13,876 nucleotides of DNA from contig CAMPKP010000089.1 in NCBI GenBank assembly GCA_946887295.1, forward strand, positions 1-13,876, in the 5' to 3' direction. Below are positions 4,365 through 11,000 of this stretch, piece by piece. A program made the translations under genes and the position numbers. Positions within the stretch are counted from its first letter, which is position 1. The number at the start of each line of letters is the position of its first letter. Source of the DNA: an uncultured Gemmatimonadota bacterium (lineage in GTDB: Bacteria > Gemmatimonadota > Gemmatimonadetes > Gemmatimonadales > GWC2-71-9). The notes under the pieces are model-generated. The model was not told the DNA's origin. It worked only from the letters and a program-made list of their open reading frames with translations, and ran no database searches.

Positions 4365-6983
4365 CGCGGCGGCGCCGTGCCCTCTGGCGCGGAGCACCCG
4401 GGCGATCTGGCCCACCACCGCGGGGATCGCGCCGAGCCCCACGACCAGCGCCCACTCGCGGCCGGTCAGGGGGGCGATCCGCAGCACCCGGGAGAGCGGA
4501 GGGAAGAACGCCGCCATGAGCTGGAGGCCGAGCGTGAGGGCGACGGCCCCGACGGCGGCGCGATTGGCCAGTGCGGAGCGAAGGGACAGCACAGGCTCCC
4601 TGCTCCGCGCGTTGCCCAGGTGCAGGATCTGCGCGAGCGCGAGCGTCATGAAGGCGGCCGTCGTCCCGCTCAGGGCGTATGCCGCCGCGGTGACCGCCGC
4701 GATAAGGGCCGCGTAGACCGCGATGGATCGCATCATCTCCCCCGAGAGGATCGCCGCGTGCGGGTCGCGGGGCGGCTGGCGCATGACGTCCGGCTCGCCG
4801 GGCTCGACTGCCAGCGCGAGGGCGGGAAACGTGTCGGTGATCAGGTTGAGCCACAGGATCTGGAGTGGGAGCAAAGGCGCCCGCGCGCTGACCAGGCCCA
4901 CGCCGAGCAGCACCAGGATCTCCGCCAGATTGCAGCTGAACAGATAGAACACGAACTTGCGGACGTTGTCGAAGATGACCCTTCCCTCCTCGATCGCCGC
5001 TCCGATGGTGGGAAACCGGTCGTCCTCCAGGATCAGGTCCGCGGCCTCTTTCGCCATGTCGGTGCCCCGCAGCCCCATGGCCACGCCGATATCGGCCTTT
5101 CGGAGGGCGGCCGTGTCGTTCACCCCGTCGCCCAGCATCGCGACCACCGCTCCGCGGCTCTGGTGTGCCGCGATGATCCGCAGCTTCGCCTCCGGACTCG
5201 CCCGGCTGTAGGCGGGGACGCGGTCCACGGCCTCCCGCAGGGCCTCGTCCGACATGCGATCGAGCTCCCGCCCGTCGATCACCCGATCGCCCGGCTGGAG
5301 CAGGCCCAGCTCGCCGGCGATCGCCTCCGCGGTGCGCTGCTGATCGCCGGTGATCATGACGGTGCGGACCCCGGCACCCGTGAAGACCCGGATCGTCTCG
5401 CGGACGCCCGGCGCGGGGGGATCGCTCAGTCCCACGAACGCCACCCAGGTGAGCCCCTCGAGATCCGCCTCTCCGCCCGACGCGTCCTCCTTCATCGCTA
5501 GCGCCAGGACCCTGAGGCCGTGTGCCGCCAGCTCGCGATTGACTTCGAGCAACTCCTCGCGCCCACGCGGGTCCAGGGGCCGCGGCCCCTCCGGGCCGAG
5601 AACCCGTCCACTCAGCTCGACGATCCGGCGCGGGGCGCCCTTCACCATCAGGGTCATGGCGCCGTCCGCCCCGCGATGCCAGGTCGCGGCGAGCATGCGC
5701 TCGCTCGAGAAGGGCAGCTCGGCGATCACGGGGAGCTCCTCGAGCAGCCGCTCGCGGTCGAGCCCGAGTCCGGTGGCCGCGAGCAGGAGCGCGGCATCGG
5801 TCGGATCGCCATGGGCGCGCCAGCCGCCGCCGGCGCGGGTGAGCGACGCCTCGTTCGCCAGTGCGGCGATCCGGAGCGCGACCGGGATCCTCCGGTCTGC
5901 CGCGCCGGCACCGGCGTCCAGCGCCACCTCCCGCTCGGCCAGGCGCAGGACGGTGGCTCGCATCTCGCCGGCGGTGAGCGTGCCGGTCTTGTCGGTGCAG
6001 ATCACGGTCGCGGAGCCGAGGGTCTCGACCACCGGCATCCGGCGGACCAGCACGCGCCGCCGCGCCATGCGGCGGACGCCGACCGCCATGGCGATGGTGC
6101 CGACCACGGGCAGGCCTTCCGGCACCGCGGCGACCGCCAGCGCGAGCGCGGTCTGGATGAGCATGGCGGACTCCGCGCCCTGCCAGTAGCCGAGGGCCAC
6201 CACCAGGGCGGCCACGGCGATCGCGACGACGGCGAGCCGTTTCCCCAGTTCGTCGAGGCGCCGCTCGAGCGGGGTCTCGCGGGCCTCGACCGCGCCGGCC
6301 ATGGCTCCGATGCGTCCGACCTCCGTGCCCATCCCCGTCGCCACCACGACGCCCTGCCCCCGCCCCGAGGAGACCGTGGTCGCCTTGTAGACCATGGTCC
6401 GGCGCTCGGCGAGCGGCAGATCGTCCGCCAGCCCGGCATCGGCGCGCTTCTCCGCCGGCGCAGGCTCGCCCGTGAGCGCCGCCTCCTGCACTCGAAGCTC
6501 GGTGGCTTCGAGCAGCCGGGCATCGGCCGGAACCGATTGTCCAGCCTCGAGGTTGATCACGTCGCCGGGCACCAGCTCCCGCGCGTCCACCTTCAGCCAG
6601 CGGCCGCCGCGCATGACCCGGGCGTGCGACACCTCCAGCGAGATCAGCGCCTCCATGGCACGATGGGCGCGCAGCTCGGTCACGAACCCGATCGCCACGT
6701 TCAGGATCAGAACCGCCGCGATGGCACCCGCATCGAGCGGATCCCCGGCCACCATGGCGACGGCCGCCGCCACGACCAGCAGTGCGACCACGACGTTGCG
6801 AAACTGCTGTGCGAGGATCCGCCAGGGCGAGGCCGGCCGCGAGCGCTCGAACAGGTTGGGCCCGACCAGCGCCAGGCGCCGCCGCGCTTCGGTATCGTCC
6901 AGGCCGGCGCGGGTGGACCGCTGGCGGCGGAGCACCTCGTCGGCCGGCAAGGCGTGCCATGACGACTGTGAAGATCCGTTCAT
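4356..6983 (-). CDS. P2-type cation-transporting ATPase, Ca2+-ATPase-like (875 aa)
   Basis: This is an inner-membrane ATP-driven cation pump. An N-terminal cation-ATPase domain (about 8-75) is followed by TM1-2, an actuator domain with T-G-E-P at 171-174 (usually TGES), TM3-4 with P-E-G-L-P at 288-292, the phosphorylated Asp331 in D-K-T-G-T, the nucleotide domain, the hinge G-D-G-V-N-D at 618-623, and TM5-10. Coordinating residues match SERCA: Glu289, Asn685 and Glu688 in TM5, and Asn713, Thr716 and Asp717 in TM6. The SERCA TM8 glutamate appears to be Gln785. Ca2+ is therefore the best guess, perhaps with one full site; Mn2+ or a monovalent ion cannot be excluded. No heavy-metal-binding domain or CPC motif is present, so it is not a copper pump. 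The ATG at 6983 has a weak GGTGGA upstream. It is divergent from the multicopper oxidase. Confidence 0.93.
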   Translation of the reverse strand: MNGSSQSSWHALPADEVLRRQRSTRAGLDDTEARRRLALVGPNLFERSRPASPWRILAQQFRNVVVALLVVAAAVAMVAGDPLDAGAIAAVLILNVAIGFVTELRAHRAMEALISLEVSHARVMRGGRWLKVDARELVPGDVINLEAGQSVPADARLLEATELRVQEAALTGEPAPAEKRADAGLADDLPLAERRTMVYKATTVSSGRGQGVVVATGMGTEVGRIGAMAGAVEARETPLERRLDELGKRLAVVAIAVAALVVALGYWQGAESAMLIQTALALAVAAVPEGLPVVGTIAMAVGVRRMARRRVLVRRMPVVETLGSATVICTDKTGTLTAGEMRATVLRLAEREVALDAGAGAADRRIPVALRIAALANEASLTRAGGGWRAHGDPTDAALLLAATGLGLDRERLLEELPVIAELPFSSERMLAATWHRGADGAMTLMVKGAPRRIVELSGRVLGPEGPRPLDPRGREELLEVNRELAAHGLRVLALAMKEDASGGEADLEGLTWVAFVGLSDPPAPGVRETIRVFTGAGVRTVMITGDQQRTAEAIAGELGLLQPGDRVIDGRELDRMSDEALREAVDRVPAYSRASPEAKLRIIAAHQSRGAVVAMLGDGVNDTAALRKADIGVAMGLRGTDMAKEAADLILEDDRFPTIGAAIEEGRVIFDNVRKFVFYLFSCNLAEILVLLGVGLVSARAPLLPLQILWLNLITDTFPALALAVEPGEPDVMRQPPRDPHAAILSGEMMRSIAVYAALIAAVTAAAYALSGTTAAFMTLALAQILHLGNARSREPVLSLRSALANRAAVGAVALTLGLQLMAAFFPPLSRVLRIAPLTGREWALVVGLGAIPAVVGQIARVLRARGHGAAALS

Positions 6984-7022
6984 GCGCTTTCCACCGGCGC
7001 TTCAAGAAGGATTGACTACAAT
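6978..7022 (+). promoter_or_regulatory. Operator and promoter for the multicopper oxidase
   Basis: Units start every 11 bases: GTTCA at 6978, TTCCA at 6989 (degraded) and CTTCA at 7000. The last TCA (7002-7004) is followed by exactly 12 bases and then TACAAT at 7017-7022, a near-consensus -10. There is no -35 box. Predicted transcription starts near 7029, about 35 bases before the GTG at 7064. The first unit overlaps the start codon of the pump gene on the other strand, so a bound regulator might also affect the pump. The best -10 of the set and the shared geometry make this site convincing, although its middle unit is weak. Confidence 0.55.
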
Positions 7023-7063
7023 GCGACCGACCCGAGCCGCCACCACTTCGCCGAGAGGTTTCC

Positions 7064-8125
7064 GTGTCCGATTCCAGCCCGCTCACCGCCCCCGCCAGCC
7101 GCCGCGCGTTCATCCATCGCGGAGCCGCCGCGGCGGTCGTCCTGCCGGCGGTCGTCTCGACCCTCGCCGCCTGCGGCGAGACCAAGGCGTCGGCCCGGGC
7201 CCCGAAGGACGTGAAGCCGGCCCCGACCCCTCCACCGTCGCCGCGCCAGAAGGCCGACGAGATGGACGCCATGCACGAGAAGGGCATCAAGGCGTTCCCG
7301 GCCAGAACCGAGGGCCAGGGCAACCAGCTGTTCCACCCCCGCATCGAGAACGGGGTCAAGGTCTACGACATCACCGCCGAGGAGATCCAGTGGGAGGTGG
7401 AGCCGGGCCGGAAGGTGAAGGCCTGGACCTACAACCGGCAGGTGCCGGGACCACAGATCCGGGTGCGCGAAGGCGACCGGGTCAGGGTGAACCTCACCAA
7501 TAAGCTTCCGCAATCCACCTCGATTCACTTTCACGGCCTCGAGCTGCCGAACGACCAGGACGGCGTCCCGTACGTCACCCAGCCGCCGGTCAAGCCGGGT
7601 GAGAGCTACACCTACGAGTTCACCGTGCCGAACGCGGGCTCGCACATGTATCACTCGCACCACAACGCCGCCGCCCAGGTCGGGCTCGGGCTGCTGGGAG
7701 CGTTCGTGGTGGAGCCGAAGCGGCCGCTCAAGGCCCATAAGGCCGACGTGGACTACGTCATGGTGCTGAACGACGGGTACCACGGCTACACCTTGAACGG
7801 CAAGGGCTTTCCCGCGACGGAGCCGATCGTCTGCGGTCTGGGCCAGACGGTGCGCATCCGCTTCATGAACGAAGGGATGATGATCCACCCGATGCACCTC
7901 CACGGCATGCACATGACGGTGATCGCCAAGGACGGGTGGGACCAGCCCATGCCCTGGAAGTGCGACACCCTGAACATCGCGCCGGGCGAGCGGTGGGACG
8001 TCCTGGTGAAGGCCACCAATCCCGGCACCTGGGCGTTCCACTGCCACATCCTTCCCCATGCGGAGTCGGAGCACGGCATGTTCGGCATGGTGACGGCGCT
8101 GGTGGTGAAGCCCGCCGCAGTGTGA
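7064..8125 (+). CDS. Two-domain multicopper oxidase (laccase-like), Tat-exported lipoprotein (353 aa)
   Basis: This is probably an extracytoplasmic copper oxidase that couples substrate or metal oxidation to reduction of O2 to water. The N-terminus has a twin-arginine motif (S-R-R-A-F-I, residues 12-17), a hydrophobic segment, and a lipobox ending at Cys37. A Pro-rich linker leads to two cupredoxin domains. All four copper motifs are present: HFHG (155-158), HMYHSHHN (194-201), HPMHLHGMHM (275-284), and HCH at 326-328 with His332. The type-1 site thus lies only in domain 2, as in two-domain laccases that work as trimers. At 353 aa it is far shorter than CueO or CotA. The distance from Cys327 to the candidate axial Met339 is 12 residues, two more than in typical laccases. 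Translation starts at GTG 7064 with GAGAGG 5 bases upstream. A nitrite reductase is less likely, because the HCH motif shows a trinuclear site. Confidence 0.92.
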   Translation: MSDSSPLTAPASRRAFIHRGAAAAVVLPAVVSTLAACGETKASARAPKDVKPAPTPPPSPRQKADEMDAMHEKGIKAFPARTEGQGNQLFHPRIENGVKVYDITAEEIQWEVEPGRKVKAWTYNRQVPGPQIRVREGDRVRVNLTNKLPQSTSIHFHGLELPNDQDGVPYVTQPPVKPGESYTYEFTVPNAGSHMYHSHHNAAAQVGLGLLGAFVVEPKRPLKAHKADVDYVMVLNDGYHGYTLNGKGFPATEPIVCGLGQTVRIRFMNEGMMIHPMHLHGMHMTVIAKDGWDQPMPWKCDTLNIAPGERWDVLVKATNPGTWAFHCHILPHAESEHGMFGMVTALVVKPAAV

Positions 8126-8259
8126 GCGACGAAGGGGGCCACCGGCTCTTGGCGGGCCGGAGGATCATATGTACTCTTGTACCTCCCCTGTGAATCCGTA
8201 GCCCGAAGCCGGCGGACCGCCGCTCGGCGGTTCCGCCTCCCTATCGCCTCAGGAGAAGG

Positions 8260-10911
8260 ATGCCAGGTATGCGACGTGATTCGTCCGCACCTCTTCGCAC
8301 CCGTCCGTTCGTCCGTCTCGCCACCGCGCTCTTCGCCTGCTTCGCCGTCCCCGCCTTCGCCGCCGCGCAGGAGACCGGCACGGTCACCGGCACGGTGACC
8401 CGGGCAGCCGACGGCGAGGCGCTGAGCAGCGTCTCGGTGTCCGTCCCCTCGGTCGGCATCAGCACGATCACCGGGACCGACGGCAAGTACACCCTTCGGC
8501 GGGTGCCGGCGGGACCCCAGACGATCGTCTTCCGCTGGCTCGGCTACCGTCCGACCCAGACGCAGGTGGTGGTCGAGCCGGGCGCCACCGTGACCGCCGA
8601 TGCGGCGCTCGAGGCGGCGGTGATCTCGCTGGGCGAGATCGTGGTCGAGGGCGCCTCGCGGGCGCCCGAGCGGATCGTCGAGGCGCCGGCCGCCATCTCG
8701 GTGGTGCCGGAGGAAGTCCTTCAGGACGTGGCGATCACCGGCCAGGCGCCGATAGCGTTGCAGGCGGTGCCGGGCGTGGACGTGGTGCAGAGCGGCGTCA
8801 ACGACTTCAACGTGAACGCCCGGGGCTTCAACTCCTCGCTCAACCGCCGCATGCTGACGCTCCAGGACGGACGCGACCTGGCGATCGCCTTCCTGGGCTC
8901 GCAGGAGTGGAACGGCCTCACCCAGCCGCTCGACGACATGGGGAGGGTGGAGGTGGTTCGCGGCCCCGGCTCGGCGCTCTACGGCGCGAACGCGTTCAGC
9001 GGCGTCATCAACATCACGACGCCGACCGCCCGCGAGATCCTCGGCAGCCGCATGACGGTCGGCGGCGGAGAGCTGGAGACCTTCCGGCTGGACGCCCGGC
9101 ATGCCGGTCTCGCGGCGGACGGCCGCATCGGCTTCCGGGTCAACGGCGGGTACAACCGGAGCGACACCTACTCCCGCTCGCGCACCCTGAGGAACGGCAC
9201 CTCGCTCCAGCAGGAGTACGAGGAGGCCACCGACGAGCCGGTACCCCTCACGGTCGAGGCGCTGCCGCTCAAGGGTCAGACCGCCGATGCGGTGACCGGC
9301 GAGGTGACCGGCGACCGCGACCCGCTCCGCAACATCTACGGCAGCGGCCGGGTGGATTACTATCTCGACAACGGCTCGGTGGTCTCCGTGGACGGCGGCG
9401 CGTCCCAGGTCGAGAACGAGATCTTCGTGACCGGCATCGGCCGGGTGCAGGTGGACAAGGCGGTCAAGCCGTACGTCCGCGCGGCGCTCGCCGCCGACCG
9501 CTACAACGTCTTCGGATACTGGAACAGCCGGACCTCGCTGGACCCGCAGATGTCGCTCACCTCCGGCCTGCCGCTCGAAGAGCGGTCCGACGTCTTCCAC
9601 TTCGAGGGCCAGAACAACTGGAACTTCCAGCAGGACCGCGGCCGGGTGGTGTACGGTGCGTCCTACCGGAACACCAAGGTCAACACCTCCGGCACGCTGA
9701 TGAACCTGGCGAACGACAACCGGAGCGACGACCTCTATTCGGCCTATGGCCAGGTGGAGTACAAGATCACGCCGCAGATCCGTCTGGTGGGCGCGGCCCG
9801 CTTCGACGATGGCGACCTGATCGAGAGCCAGTTCTCGCCCAAGGGGGCGATCGTCTTCAGCCCCAACGAGAGCCACTCCTTCCGCGTGTCGGTGAATCGC
9901 GCCTTCCAGACCCCCAACTACTCGGAGTTCTTCCTCCAGGTGCCGGTGGCCGCGCCCACGCCGAGCCCGCGGACGCTGGAGGGCTCGATCGAGACCTATT
10001 ACGCCGCGGTCCGCGCCAGCCTTCCGCCCGCGGCGCTCACCGGCCTCACCCTCACCGACAATCTGCCCTGGGAATTCTCTCCGCTCACCCAGGCTCTGGC
10101 GCTCGGCAACGCCAATCTGGACGTCGAGAAGGTGACCGGCTGGGAGGTCGGCTACAAGGGAAGCCTCGGCGACCGGGTCTACGTCACGGCCGACGCGTAC
10201 ATCAACGAGCTCCGCAATTTCGTCACCGATCTGCTCCCGGGCGTGAATCCGGCCTTCCCCACCTTCAGCCTGCAGGACGGCGTGGACGTGGCGGCGGAGC
10301 TCACCGCCCTGGACCAGCGCCTGGCGGCGCTGACGCTCCCGCCCAACCACCCGCTCCGCGCGCCCATCCCGCTGCTGCTCGGCGGATATGGCCAGCTCCA
10401 GCAGGGCACCCAGATCCAGGGCGGCAATGCGCTCGCCACGTTGCCCGACGGCAGCCGGGCTCTCGTGCTCTCGTACACCAACGCCGGCTCGGTGACGGAG
10501 CGCGGCATCGAGCTCGGGGTGGGATACCAGTTCACGCCCGAGATCCGGGGCGACGTCTCGTTCACCGGCTTCAGCTTCGACGTGGACGAGGCCGAGCAGG
10601 CGGCGGGAGACAAGCTGGTGCCCAACACGCCGAGCAAGAAGGCGACGTTCTCGGTGAGCTACGCCGGCCAGCAGGGCTTCGACGGCAACGTCACGCTGCG
10701 CCTGGTGGACGGGCATGACTGGGCGGCCGGCATCTTCCAGGGTTACGTGCCGGCGAACGAGCTGCTCAACGTGAGCGCGGGATACCGGATCAACAATTAC
10801 GTGCGGATCCACGCGACGGCGACCAACCTGCTCGATCAGCAGCGGTTCCAGCTGTTCGGGGGATCGGTGATCGGGCGGCGGGTGCTCGGGGGGGTGACGG
10901 CGAATTTCTGA
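8260..10911 (+). CDS. TonB-dependent outer-membrane receptor with carboxypeptidase-regulatory-like domain (883 aa)
   Basis: This is an outer-membrane active importer driven by TonB/ExbBD. A signal peptide (about 1-36, cut before Q-E-T-G) is followed by a carboxypeptidase-regulatory-like beta-sandwich (about 38-120, with T-G-T-V-T... and a G-x-Y-x-L-x-x-V-P-A-G block). A TonB-box-like E-I-V-V-E-G follows near residue 127, then a plug domain (about 135-250) with R-G-P-G-S-A-L-Y-G-A-N-A-F-S-G-V-I-N-I-T, then a 22-strand-type barrel ending in the aromatic Phe883 expected for BAM recognition. The ligand is unknown; siderophore, cobalamin, oligosaccharide and peptide importers all share this layout. 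The ATG at 8260 follows AGGAG at 8251-8255; a second ATG at 8269 is less well spaced. It lies 134 bases after the multicopper oxidase on the same strand, so read-through is possible. Its leader lacks the CTTCA array. Confidence 0.94.
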   Translation: MPGMRRDSSAPLRTRPFVRLATALFACFAVPAFAAAQETGTVTGTVTRAADGEALSSVSVSVPSVGISTITGTDGKYTLRRVPAGPQTIVFRWLGYRPTQTQVVVEPGATVTADAALEAAVISLGEIVVEGASRAPERIVEAPAAISVVPEEVLQDVAITGQAPIALQAVPGVDVVQSGVNDFNVNARGFNSSLNRRMLTLQDGRDLAIAFLGSQEWNGLTQPLDDMGRVEVVRGPGSALYGANAFSGVINITTPTAREILGSRMTVGGGELETFRLDARHAGLAADGRIGFRVNGGYNRSDTYSRSRTLRNGTSLQQEYEEATDEPVPLTVEALPLKGQTADAVTGEVTGDRDPLRNIYGSGRVDYYLDNGSVVSVDGGASQVENEIFVTGIGRVQVDKAVKPYVRAALAADRYNVFGYWNSRTSLDPQMSLTSGLPLEERSDVFHFEGQNNWNFQQDRGRVVYGASYRNTKVNTSGTLMNLANDNRSDDLYSAYGQVEYKITPQIRLVGAARFDDGDLIESQFSPKGAIVFSPNESHSFRVSVNRAFQTPNYSEFFLQVPVAAPTPSPRTLEGSIETYYAAVRASLPPAALTGLTLTDNLPWEFSPLTQALALGNANLDVEKVTGWEVGYKGSLGDRVYVTADAYINELRNFVTDLLPGVNPAFPTFSLQDGVDVAAELTALDQRLAALTLPPNHPLRAPIPLLLGGYGQLQQGTQIQGGNALATLPDGSRALVLSYTNAGSVTERGIELGVGYQFTPEIRGDVSFTGFSFDVDEAEQAAGDKLVPNTPSKKATFSVSYAGQQGFDGNVTLRLVDGHDWAAGIFQGYVPANELLNVSAGYRINNYVRIHATATNLLDQQRFQLFGGSVIGRRVLGGVTANF

Positions 10912-10951
10912 GGGTCGCCGGGAAGCCCGGGTTCCAGGACGCACGAAAAGA

Positions 10952-10979
10952 CGAAGGCCCGGCACTCGCCGGGCCTTCG
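10952..10979 (-). terminator. Strong hairpin terminator between convergent genes
   Basis: A perfect 12-bp stem (CGAAGGCCCGGC pairing with GCCGGGCCTTCG) closes on a 4-base loop, ACTC. On the minus strand it is followed by TCTTTTCG, a short U tract, so it should act as the intrinsic terminator of the Ig-repeat gene, whose stop lies 21 bases upstream. On the plus strand it lies 40 bases after the receptor stop but has no U tract, so any termination in that direction would be weaker or assisted. Confidence 0.85.
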
Positions 10980-11000
10980 GTCCATCAAGGTGCGAGAAGG

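Noticed and set aside
4356..6983. Copper-exporting ATPase, given the neighbouring copper oxidase
   Set aside because: It lacks the N-terminal metal-binding CxxC domains and the CPC motif of P1B pumps; its TM4-TM6 residues match Ca2+-ATPases.
4264..7359. Minus-strand 1031-aa open frame and other very long frames over the pump, decarboxylase and receptor
   Set aside because: They are Arg/Gly/Pro/Ala-rich shadows of genes with clear family motifs in other frames; long open frames are expected at this GC content.
7064..8125. Copper nitrite reductase
   Set aside because: Presence of the HCH motif with the HxxHxH and HxH motifs indicates a trinuclear copper cluster of oxidase type, which nitrite reductases lack.
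8149..8177. TTGGCG...TACTCT as a standard promoter for the receptor (17-base spacing)
   Set aside because: Only 4 of 6 and 3 of 6 matches to consensus; such pairs are frequent by chance. Mentioned only as context for the leader.
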